Shown in pieces: positions 45,101 to 52,501 of a stretch of 64,000 bases of DNA. Every line of letters begins with the position of its first letter. Position 1 is the stretch's first letter. The notes under the pieces were generated by a model that ran no database searches, had not been told where the DNA came from, and worked only from the letters and a program-made list of their open reading frames with translations. This DNA comes from CAKZNE01 sp002695025. Its GTDB lineage: Bacteria > Bacteroidota > Bacteroidia > Flavobacteriales > Schleiferiaceae. The stretch is taken from assembly GCA_913043285.1 (NCBI GenBank), contig CAJWML010000001.1, positions 866,405-930,404 on the forward strand, read 5' to 3'. The position numbers and the translations under genes are program-made.

Positions 45101-46455
45101 GTTTCTTGCCCATGGCAGTCTCCACTTCGGCCGGAGCTGAGGTGCAGCGCCCATTGGCCACTGTAGTGGTGGGCGGGCTCATTTCGGCCACGGCCCTAAC
45201 GCTTATCGTGCTCCCAGTGCTGTACTCCATCTTTGACCGCAAGGGCGGCCATCCGAAGGTTTCCGGAAAAATAGTCGGTCTGCTTCTCATTTTGGTTTTG
45301 CCCTTGGCGGGAATGGCGCAAGGCAAACCGGTAAACCTGGAACAGGCGCTACAGCTGGCCCTGGAAAATAATAACCGGCTGAAAGCATCTGCCGGAAGGC
45401 TGGAACATAGTAAACACTTAATAGGCTCGGCCATCGATATTGACAAAACCGAATTGTACTACAATTTTGATGAAAATAATATTGCCGAAAACGGGGCTCC
45501 CATCCGGGTGTGGGGCATCAGCCAGTCGCTGAAATTCCCCACCATCTACGGGGCACAACGCGGTCTTCAGAAAAGTAAGGTGGAGCTCTCAAAGCAGCAG
45601 TACGCCCTTGATGAACGCCTGGTAAAGCGCGAGGTATCTAAAGCCTACTACCGCGTGGTGTATTGGCAGCAGCTCACGGACAACTACCGCTACCTCGACA
45701 GCCTGTACGGTAATTTTGCGAAAGCCGCCCAAAGGCGCTACGAGGCGGGGGAGACCAACTACCTGGAAAAATTAACAGCCGAATCAAAGTACCGGGAATT
45801 ACACCTTTTGTTGCAGCAAAGCTTGCAAAGTGAAGAGCAGGCTTACATCAATCTGCAAAGCTGGGTGCAGAGTGACTCTGTACTTCAGGTAGCTGAAGCG
45901 GAGTTGCCGCGGCTGTCATTGCAGGGCTTTGACAGTTTACAACATCCTGGTATCCGTTACTACCAGGCAAATATGGAGCAGTCGCAAAAGGTAGTTTCAC
46001 TGGTAAAGCAGCAGCTTCTACCCGACTTGCAGGTAGGCGTTTTCCAGGGAACCAATAACCTTCCTGATGCGAGAACCTACCAGGGCATACAGTTCGGGGT
46101 AGCGGTGCCACTGTGGTTTGGCGCAGACCGTGCCCGTATTAAAGCTGCAAAAACGGAGCAGGCCACCGTTCAAAGTGAGTATCAAAATTACAGAACGCAG
46201 TTGATGGCGAACTACCATTCGTTGCTGGGTGATCTTAAAAAATACGGGGAAGCCTTGCAGTACTATGAAACTTCCGGCAAATCTCTTTCCGGTGAATTGC
46301 TGAGCCATGCTGGTAAAGCTTTTACAAATGGTGAGATCGACTTTTTGCAATACGTGCAACTGCTGGAAAACGCCAGGAATATTGAAATCAGCTACCTGGA
46401 AAATCTTTTGAAATACGATGAAACCGTGTTGGAAGCCAACTTTTTAATGAACTAG
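42133..46455 (+). CDS. CusA/CzcA heavy-metal RND pump fused to a TolC-type channel
   Basis: 1440 residues. The first ~1035 are a heavy-metal RND exporter: N-terminal IIQYSIHHKLIVLLFTASIV, LPGVKEIRSVSKFGLS, the proton-relay helix AIDFGIIIDGAVIIVEF (D, D, E as in CzcA/CusA), GGEFIPTLDEGDY and a second membrane half. At ~1045-1062 a new hydrophobic stretch ending GMAQ looks like an embedded signal peptide. The remaining ~380 residues are an outer-membrane factor of TolC type (VNLEQALQLALENNNRLKAS; LPDLQVGVFQG). This fused form is known in Bacteroidota. How the channel half reaches the outer membrane is unclear; processing at the AQ site is an inference. The adaptor gene follows after two bases. 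Confidence 0.93.
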   Translation: MLERIIQYSIHHKLIVLLFTASIVGFGVYALNNIPIGAVPDVTNNQVQVITTSRNLATEDVEKFLTYPVELEMANLPGVKEIRSVSKFGLSVVTVVFDDNMGTYLPRQLIAEKIKSAEERIPSGFGKPFMGPVTTGLGEIYQYIIDVDSTYRDRYSITDLRTIQDWVVKRQLSGIPGVVEVNTWGGYLKQYEVALNPEQLRAMNLSVAEVYQALERNNSVAGGGYIEKTNESYFIRGEGLVGSLEDIENIVVDNRAGTPVYIKNVADVGFGHATRFGAITGNGEGEKVLGQVMMLKGANSKAVITAVKERVAEIQSNLPPGISINPFLERSELIGKTTFTIAENLILGCLIVIFVVVLLLGNLRSGLVVASVIPLTLLFALSLMYIFGVDANLMSLGAIDFGIIIDGAVIIVEFIAFKITAERSKLMALPKGERQNFVDNITFGAATKMMRSAVFGQLIIIIVFIPILSLVNVEGKMFRPMALVFSFALTGAMLLCFTYVPVMASLFLKPSDPGKKTISTRLISWLERKYQPTMRWALRKKRLVLSLAVGLFVVVAFLFSRMGGEFIPTLDEGDYVIQPVLKTGTSLSKTIETTTRMERILKQFPEVEQVVSRIGAAEVPTDPMSMEESDVIIKLRPKDEWQTAETKDELADEFKSALMEIPGVDYEFTQPIEMRFNELITGVRADLAIKIFGEDLGILNQKAQEIEKAIQNVPGAADITVEKVAGLPQMSVKYDRGKIARYGLNIDELNRLITMGFAGATAGTIFEGEKQFDLVVKFDKDHRQKIEDLEMASVLTPNGSKLPLSEFADISFTKGPAKISRDDTKRRIVVGVNVRNRDLESVVEDVQAIVEREIDLPTGYSVTYGGQFENLRTARARLMVAVPIALVLIFVLLYFAFNSVKEALMIYSAIPLSAVGGVLLLYFRGMPFSISAGVGFIALFGIAVLNGIVLIEEFKELKAEGITDIHKRILMGTRKRLRPVLLTAAAAALGFLPMAVSTSAGAEVQRPLATVVVGGLISATALTLIVLPVLYSIFDRKGGHPKVSGKIVGLLLILVLPLAGMAQGKPVNLEQALQLALENNNRLKASAGRLEHSKHLIGSAIDIDKTELYYNFDENNIAENGAPIRVWGISQSLKFPTIYGAQRGLQKSKVELSKQQYALDERLVKREVSKAYYRVVYWQQLTDNYRYLDSLYGNFAKAAQRRYEAGETNYLEKLTAESKYRELHLLLQQSLQSEEQAYINLQSWVQSDSVLQVAEAELPRLSLQGFDSLQHPGIRYYQANMEQSQKVVSLVKQQLLPDLQVGVFQGTNNLPDARTYQGIQFGVAVPLWFGADRARIKAAKTEQATVQSEYQNYRTQLMANYHSLLGDLKKYGEALQYYETSGKSLSGELLSHAGKAFTNGEIDFLQYVQLLENARNIEISYLENLLKYDETVLEANFLMN

Positions 46456-46457
46456 AA

Positions 46458-47603
46458 ATGAAAAGCATTCTTAAAGCCATATTGCCCGGCATTCTAATCG
46501 TGGGATTACAATCCTGCGCAAATAGTGAAGATTCTGCCCCCATTGAAATCCAACCACAGCAGGAGGTGGCCTCAGGCATCATCAGTGTTTCGGGGTCCCA
46601 GTTTTCCTCAGCGGGGATGGAACTGGGAAAAATTGAACGCAGGGAGTTTTCCCGACTCATCAAGGTGAATGGCATGATGGACGTGCCGCCTCAAAACAAG
46701 GCTTCGGTAAGTGCTTACTTTGGGGGGTACGTAAAAGACCTGGAGTTGCTCCCCGGACAGCGGATAGAAAAGGGACAGCTTCTCTTTACGCTGGAAAACC
46801 CTGAGTACGTGCAGGTTCAGCAGGATTTTCTGGAAGCTAAGGGGAAGCTCTCTTACCTGCAATCAGATTATGAGCGGCAGCAGGACCTGGTGAAAGACAA
46901 TGTCACCTCCCAGAAGAATTTTCTCAAAGCTGAGTCGGAGTACCAGGTGACTCGTGCGCGCTTTCAATCGCTAAAGAAAAAACTGGAGATGATGAACATT
47001 GATCCCGAACGGCTTATCGATGAAAACCTCCGAACCAGTATCGCGGTGCGGGCACCCATCAGCGGGCAGGTGACTGCGGTGAATGTCAATCGCGGTAAGT
47101 TCATCAACCCTTCGGATGTAGCCGTGAGCATTACCAACACCGACCACCTCCACCTGGAGCTGAATATTTTTGAAAAAGACCTGCCCTGGGTAAGAAAGGG
47201 GCAGCAGATCCATTTTCGTTTGCAAAACAACCCCGGCCAAAGCTACTTAGCTGAGGTTTACCTCGTTAATCAATATTTGGATGCCGAAACCCGCACCGCA
47301 CAGGTGCATGCACATCTCCTTCAGGAAGCTGAAGTTCACAACTTCGCCCCCGGTACGTACGTGGAGGCAGAGATCATTTCCGCAACGGATACCGCAGCGG
47401 CCCTACCCGAAGATGCGGTGCAGGAGCAAGGCGGCCAAAGCTGGGTGTTGGTGCAAAGTTCTTCGGCCGATGCTCATGAGTTTGTCAAACAAGAAGTAAA
47501 GATTGGCCGCAGGTCTGGCGGCTACCTCGAAGTGCTCAATCCCGAAGATTTTACGCCAGGTGGAGAGGTGCTGGTTAAGGGAGGTTTTGAGTTAGTGAAG
47601 TAA
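46458..47603 (+). CDS. RND periplasmic adaptor subunit, CusB-like lipoprotein
   Basis: 381 residues. Lipobox GLQSC (Cys 20) anchors it to a membrane. The fold order is that of CusB/CzcB adaptors: a barrel-sandwich half-motif (ASVSAYFGGYVKDLELLPGQ), a helical hairpin (VQQDFLEAKGKLSYLQSDYE ... QKNFLKAESEYQVTRARF), the second lipoyl half (VRAPISGQVTAVNVNRGKFI), a beta-barrel and a membrane-proximal end. It links the pump and channel of the upstream fusion protein. The two-base gap to the pump gene shows that they are one operon. Confidence 0.93.
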   Translation: MKSILKAILPGILIVGLQSCANSEDSAPIEIQPQQEVASGIISVSGSQFSSAGMELGKIERREFSRLIKVNGMMDVPPQNKASVSAYFGGYVKDLELLPGQRIEKGQLLFTLENPEYVQVQQDFLEAKGKLSYLQSDYERQQDLVKDNVTSQKNFLKAESEYQVTRARFQSLKKKLEMMNIDPERLIDENLRTSIAVRAPISGQVTAVNVNRGKFINPSDVAVSITNTDHLHLELNIFEKDLPWVRKGQQIHFRLQNNPGQSYLAEVYLVNQYLDAETRTAQVHAHLLQEAEVHNFAPGTYVEAEIISATDTAAALPEDAVQEQGGQSWVLVQSSSADAHEFVKQEVKIGRRSGGYLEVLNPEDFTPGGEVLVKGGFELVK

Positions 47604-47746
47604 GGTTCAAAGCGGTCAATAATGGCGCTGAACTGATTGGTTTGACAGTTCTGGTCACAGCTGTCCAAAACGTTTTTCACCAAAACACCCTCCTGCTATT
47701 GATCAGTTATTTAGCTGGTTCATATCTGCATTTTTCAGAAAGCTAA

Positions 47747-47953
47747 TTAAGTATGGCCGTCATCGGGAGGTGGTTTTGTCTTCTCAAAATGCTCGTTTTG
47801 CCATTCAAAGAAATCTATAATTACAACGGTCAAAACATGTGGGGTAAACCACCATAATCCAGAATAATTTGCAGCTTTATACCGCCCTTGCGTTTGCAGT
47901 AAAGTCACCCAATCGAAGTGACTTGGGCCAAGGAGGATCACCGAAGCGTTCAT
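47747..47953 (-). CDS. Small hypothetical membrane protein
   Basis: 68 codons from ATG 47953. The middle holds a hydrophobic run (GLWWFTPHVLTVVIIDFFEW) followed by a hydrophilic acidic and Pro-rich tail (KTKPPPDDGHT). The frame is preceded by a TAA and nine sense codons, so it could also be the end of a once longer gene. No family recognised. The rest of the 47604-48003 gap shows no further gene or clear terminator; its right edge carries ATCAATCGGTTATGATAATC, shared with 36752. Confidence 0.35.
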   Translation of the reverse strand: MNASVILLGPSHFDWVTLLQTQGRYKAANYSGLWWFTPHVLTVVIIDFFEWQNEHFEKTKPPPDDGHT

Positions 47954-48003
47954 CAGGAATATTTTTCGTTTGATATTCGGTTATTTGATTCGCTCAAGCG
48001 TAA

Positions 48004-51000
48004 TCAATCGGTTATGATAATCTGAGAAGTCTTTAAGCGCTCACCACTAAAAACCGTAACAAAATAGTACCCCGCAGGTAGATGACACTGGATGGTATTC
48101 CGGCCTTGGTTTTTCACCTGCCTCTCATCCACCAGACTACCCACCAGGGAGTAAATGCGTACCCCAAAGTTTTCGGTCTCCTCATCCATTTCAATGGTGA
48201 ATTGTCCCTGATTGGGGTTGGGGTAAATCATCGCATCCAGCTCGTCCGGAAGCTCACTGGGTTGCCAGAGTGAGTTTTTGTCGATGATGCGCACCAGGTA
48301 GTCTTCTACCTCACCGGGTTGTTCACCACAGGCCGATGGAGCAAGGGCAATGCTCAAACGAACTCGTAAGGTCACCAAAGCATTCAGGTTGCCTGTTTTA
48401 GGGACCGTAAAGCTCTGGCTGGCCGAAATTCCGGCATTAGGCTTATCCATAATTTGTTCTGATGCATCCAATATAGCATCGCCATTATAATCGATCCAGG
48501 CTGCATAATTGTTGGAGAGGAAACCTTGGTTGCTGGTGATAGTCAGGGTAAAGGTGGAATCTTCCACCAGTAACAATTCAGGTGAATTGTACCGGGTGTA
48601 CGAAGTGTTATGAGAAGATCTATTGATATTTCCGATGGAAACATTCTCAATGAATACCGAGGTAAACTGAGGACTTCCGGAAGCATCGCAACTCTTCTTG
48701 ATTTTCACTTCATAGTTAAACTTGTCGGTCTCTGAAGTATCCTGGGCACTGCCCACGGCCACCACTTTAAAGAACACCCGGGTTCCGGCAGGTAATGGTG
48801 GCAGGGGTGCGTTGCTTCTCCAGGTAGAATCCGAAAGCAAGCTCATAGGAATGGTTTGGTGGAAGCTGGTACTGTCCGCAGACCATTTTACAAAAACCGA
48901 GCTCAGCTGACCCTTATACCGGAGCTTGGAAGTAATGTTTTCAATGGAATTCTCTGCCGGCTCAATTTCCGATGGGGTGTCACTCAAAGAGGTGGTTAGA
49001 ATTTCCGGGTAGTCTTCTCGGCCTATTAGTTTTTGCTCCCACAAACCCCTTCCCCAGGTGGCAGCCCTGAGGGTATTGCTCCCGTGCAGGATGTCGAGGT
49101 CTTTTACCGCCATATTGGGCATACCAGTGTTAAACAAGCTCCAGCTGGATTGTCCCATGGGCATCGTGTACACTCCGATTTCGCCACCCAAATAAATATT
49201 CGATTGATCGGTAGGATCAACGGCCACCGATAGTATCGGCATACTGCCCAGGTTGTAGGTGATATTGGTCCAGCTGGCCCCACCGTCCCGGGTCAAAAAC
49301 ACTTTGGCGTTATCCGCCTGATAGTTGCCATAGGTTACTATGAAGACATCATCGTTATTGGGGTCAAAGGCGATATCCGTAATGCGACCATTTGGAAGAC
49401 TACCTTTAATGTCTGTAAAGCTTACGCCACCATCAGTCGATTTCGCGATGGCATCATATCCTGATACCACCATAATTTTGGAATTGTTATGAGCAATGGC
49501 GGCTTCCAGAATCCTGTTTGAAAAAGGCTTTGCTAATTTCACAAAGTCTTCCCCAAAATTGGTTGATTTCCATACTTCTTCTCTGAAATCGTAAACGGTC
49601 ATGTCATTATTGGGGTCTAATTTTAAAGGTGCCTCCCAATCTCCAAAATTGCTGCCTTGGGGAGTAACTAAAGTCCACTTTCTGCCACCTTCCTTTGTGA
49701 GCATTCTTCCTCCACTTTGGTAGCTTATGATGAACCATTCTTCGTTTAAGGGGTGCATAACCGACTCCATCCCATCAGATCCGTAAACTCTAAACCACCG
49801 ATTGTCTTTAAACATGCTGGACCCGTTATCCTGGGAGCCGGTTAGTGTGAAGTAGTGATTGGCTTGAGATACGGTCAGTTTGTAGTTTTCCCGAATTCCA
49901 ATTCCGGTCTCCGTGAGTCTTTTCCAGCTCACCCCTCCATCCTTGGATTTGGCTAAAAAACCATCCGTTACTGCATAAAATCTGCCGTTTACAGATTTTA
50001 TATTTCGCAGATCCGCATGAATGTAGTTGCTGTTGTTGTTACCTGAAACTTTAGTGAATGTCCGGCCACCATTGGTGGAATTATACAGTTCTACGTAACC
50101 AAAGAGCATGTTTGACGTATCGGCATCATTTACGGCAAAACCTTCGCAAAGCCCCTCCGGTGCAGCCGATAGCTTGTCAAAGTTCAACCCTTTGTCTTTT
50201 GAAACCCAAACCCCTTTTCCGGAAGCAAACCAAACACAATCAGGGCATTGGGGACTGGTAGAAAGCTCAACGAATCTATCGTTATTATTGCCTTGGATAA
50301 GATTGGTTGTATGGTAGGTACTGCCCTGATCAAAAGATCTATAAATAACATTGGCCTGGTTACTCGATTGTCGACTATTGTACAAATACACCATGCTGTC
50401 ATTGGTGGGGTGAAAGGCAATTTCCTTAAAAGACTGATTAGGTTGTGATACCGTCCAGGTGTTTAAGTTATCATAGGACTTAAAAACACCTTCTGAGGTG
50501 GCTACAAATACCAGGTTGGGCACACGGGGGTGATAGGCTACTTCCATTACAGTGAAGTCATTGCCAGGGCCCATGAAGTTTAAATTCTGCGGATTGAACG
50601 GGGTCGGTGTCCAGGTTTTTCCACCATCGTTGCTGGCATAAATACCATTGGAGTAACCGTTACTGGCATTTCTTGAGTTAATCAAAATGTTTTGTGAGTT
50701 AGTAGGCGAAACGGTAAAAGTATTTACCCCGGAAGAGAAAAGTGCATCCGTAGTTCCCTCCCAGGTATTACCATGATCTGTGGACCTCCAAAACCCACCG
50801 CTTCTGCTGGAAATGTAAAGTATGCTGGAGTCCGTAGGAGAAATGTACATATCCTCAATCCGACCAATTCCCGGGTTCTTGGCTTGCGTTAAATAGGTAA
50901 TGGAATAAGGTCCCAGATCTTTCCAATCGTTGGTGGATAAGACTTTGGCAGTCCCCTGGCCATGGATAAAGGACTTGTATTGGTTTAGGGCGAAATAAGG

Positions 51001-51408
51001 GTCAACGTTATGGCGATCACCACTCGGGTAATACTTATACTCATTGGCATTTAACCATCTTTGGAATTGTTTGTGCCCCGTGCCTTTTACACTCAGGTCT
51101 ACCTTTTCATAATAGGCATGCCCCGCTTTGGCCACATCGTAATAATTCACTGTGGGGTCGTTCATTATTTGCCTTAGCTCCGTTTTGGTGTGTACCGCTA
51201 ATCCCTTTTGATATGAGGTCTGGGCGTATAAGGAAACAGAAAGGAACGTAGCGATTATCAATAAACCCACCCATGGTAAACGCCAATACCTGGTCCGGGG
51301 GCTGGAGGTACGGCTCCTTGCAGATGGGTTGTTTAGCGTGGCAATGCGGTTGGAATAGATAGGTGAAGAATCAATTGTTCCCGGTTCAAGGGGGCTTTGG
51401 ATAAGCAT
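48004..51408 (-). CDS. T9SS-sorted sortilin/BNR-repeat protein with GEVED domain
   Basis: 1134 residues. The N-terminus is unusual: about 45 mostly polar residues precede the hydrophobic signal (WVGLLIIATFLSVSLYAQ), and no internal ATG would shorten it. The body is a large beta-propeller of VPS10/BNR type with Asp-box-like repeats (SSRSGGFWRSTDHGNTW, ASNDGGKTW, STDGGVSF, LTRDGGASW). Then comes a GEVED domain (AAWIDYNGDAILDASEQ ... EQPGEVEDYLVRI). The end (AMIYPNPNQGQFTIEMDE ... LPAGYYFVTVFSGERLKTSQ) is a T9SS type A sorting domain. It is likely a surface-attached adhesin or glycan-binding protein. Confidence 0.9.
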   Translation of the reverse strand: MLIQSPLEPGTIDSSPIYSNRIATLNNPSARSRTSSPRTRYWRLPWVGLLIIATFLSVSLYAQTSYQKGLAVHTKTELRQIMNDPTVNYYDVAKAGHAYYEKVDLSVKGTGHKQFQRWLNANEYKYYPSGDRHNVDPYFALNQYKSFIHGQGTAKVLSTNDWKDLGPYSITYLTQAKNPGIGRIEDMYISPTDSSILYISSRSGGFWRSTDHGNTWEGTTDALFSSGVNTFTVSPTNSQNILINSRNASNGYSNGIYASNDGGKTWTPTPFNPQNLNFMGPGNDFTVMEVAYHPRVPNLVFVATSEGVFKSYDNLNTWTVSQPNQSFKEIAFHPTNDSMVYLYNSRQSSNQANVIYRSFDQGSTYHTTNLIQGNNNDRFVELSTSPQCPDCVWFASGKGVWVSKDKGLNFDKLSAAPEGLCEGFAVNDADTSNMLFGYVELYNSTNGGRTFTKVSGNNNSNYIHADLRNIKSVNGRFYAVTDGFLAKSKDGGVSWKRLTETGIGIRENYKLTVSQANHYFTLTGSQDNGSSMFKDNRWFRVYGSDGMESVMHPLNEEWFIISYQSGGRMLTKEGGRKWTLVTPQGSNFGDWEAPLKLDPNNDMTVYDFREEVWKSTNFGEDFVKLAKPFSNRILEAAIAHNNSKIMVVSGYDAIAKSTDGGVSFTDIKGSLPNGRITDIAFDPNNDDVFIVTYGNYQADNAKVFLTRDGGASWTNITYNLGSMPILSVAVDPTDQSNIYLGGEIGVYTMPMGQSSWSLFNTGMPNMAVKDLDILHGSNTLRAATWGRGLWEQKLIGREDYPEILTTSLSDTPSEIEPAENSIENITSKLRYKGQLSSVFVKWSADSTSFHQTIPMSLLSDSTWRSNAPLPPLPAGTRVFFKVVAVGSAQDTSETDKFNYEVKIKKSCDASGSPQFTSVFIENVSIGNINRSSHNTSYTRYNSPELLLVEDSTFTLTITSNQGFLSNNYAAWIDYNGDAILDASEQIMDKPNAGISASQSFTVPKTGNLNALVTLRVRLSIALAPSACGEQPGEVEDYLVRIIDKNSLWQPSELPDELDAMIYPNPNQGQFTIEMDEETENFGVRIYSLVGSLVDERQVKNQGRNTIQCHLPAGYYFVTVFSGERLKTSQIIITD

Positions 51409-51741
51409 GTAGGCGGTGGATTTTATTTAAGTTGTACCATTCGTTTACCCTTCTAAGACAACCCAGCTCCGTCCTACACGTACGCGGTATCGAAAAAATT
51501 TCGGTATCATTTCCCCGGGGGTAACGGATCTTCAGGAATTAAAAAAGCTCATTATACTGGGTATGAGCGGGAAAGAAGTACTGTCTCCACAGAAAAGCCT
51601 GGAAATAAAAGTGAGCCATTTGCCCGGCAGCTGGTTGCTTTAACCCCTGGGTTCGGGCAATAGCTATTTGTTTCTTCCGGCTGGTGTACCTTTCTAAAAA
51701 ACGTATTTTTGCGGCCTAGTAAAAGCCAAAAATCAGCATTT
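51409..51741. other. Divergent intergenic region before purQ (333 bases)
   Basis: Contains starts for the minus-strand T9SS gene and for purQ. TATTTTTG at 51704-51711 is a good -7 box for purQ but no TTTG lies at the right distance upstream. A CGGTATC word is repeated at 51487 and 51504, and a CCCCGGGGG palindrome lies near 51515. No gene on either strand is supported. Confidence 0.5.
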
Positions 51742-52434
51742 ATGAAATTCGGAGTGGTAATTTTCCCCGGCAGTAACTGTGACCAGGACATGATCTATGT
51801 ATTGCGCAACATCATGCAACAGGAAGTAGTGGAACTCTGGCATAAGGATACCGACCTGCAAAACGTGGATTTCATCGTGTTGCCCGGTGGCTTCTCCTAC
51901 GGTGATTACCTCCGCTCCGGGGCCATTGCCCGCTTTTCGCCCATCATGGAAAAAGTAATTGAGTTTGCTCATAAGGGCGGCTATGTAATGGGGGTGTGCA
52001 ACGGTTTCCAGGTGCTCTGCGAAAGCGGACTGCTGCCCGGTACCCTCCAACACAACAACAGCCACACCTTTATCTGTAAGAATGTGCACCTGAAGCCCGG
52101 CAGCCACAGCAATGCACTTACCGCAGGCCTGGAAGACAAAGCCTATAAGATCCCCATTGCGCACGGTGAAGGCCGCTACTTTGCCGATGAAGCCACCCTG
52201 AAGGAACTGCAGGATAATGAGCAGATCCTCTTTTACTATTCCGATGCAGAAGGCCAGGTGAACGAGCAAGCCAACCCCAACGGATCCCTCCACAACATTG
52301 CCGGAGTAACCAATAAGACCCGTAACGTTTTCGGGATGATGCCTCACCCCGAACGTGCCGCAGACAGCAACTTGGGCAATACCGATGGTCGCGCCTTCTT
52401 CGAAAGCCTCCTCAAAAATTTAGTACCCGCCTAA
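51742..52434 (+). CDS. purQ: Phosphoribosylformylglycinamidine synthase glutaminase subunit
   Basis: Supplies ammonia from glutamine to FGAM synthase in purine synthesis. 230 residues from ATG 51742, where the family N-terminus begins (MKFGVVIFPGSNCDQDM). The class I glutamine amidotransferase triad is visible: Cys in VMGVCNGFQVL, His and Glu in MMPHPERA. LPGGFSYGDYLRSGAIA is diagnostic. It is a separate subunit, not fused to PurL, and purL and purS are not adjacent. Upstream codons to 51709 are open but overlap the -7 box. Confidence 0.96.
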   Translation: MKFGVVIFPGSNCDQDMIYVLRNIMQQEVVELWHKDTDLQNVDFIVLPGGFSYGDYLRSGAIARFSPIMEKVIEFAHKGGYVMGVCNGFQVLCESGLLPGTLQHNNSHTFICKNVHLKPGSHSNALTAGLEDKAYKIPIAHGEGRYFADEATLKELQDNEQILFYYSDAEGQVNEQANPNGSLHNIAGVTNKTRNVFGMMPHPERAADSNLGNTDGRAFFESLLKNLVPA

Positions 52435-52501
52435 GCCCTTAAAAACCGGGGGACGAGCATAATATTGCTAAAATTTCCTTAACCATCCACTAATCAAGTG
52501 G

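Noticed and set aside
51409..51741. Purine riboswitch or structured leader before purQ
   Set aside because: Only a short CCCCGGGGG palindrome and a repeated CGGTATC word are present; no multi-helix fold matching a known purine riboswitch could be drawn.
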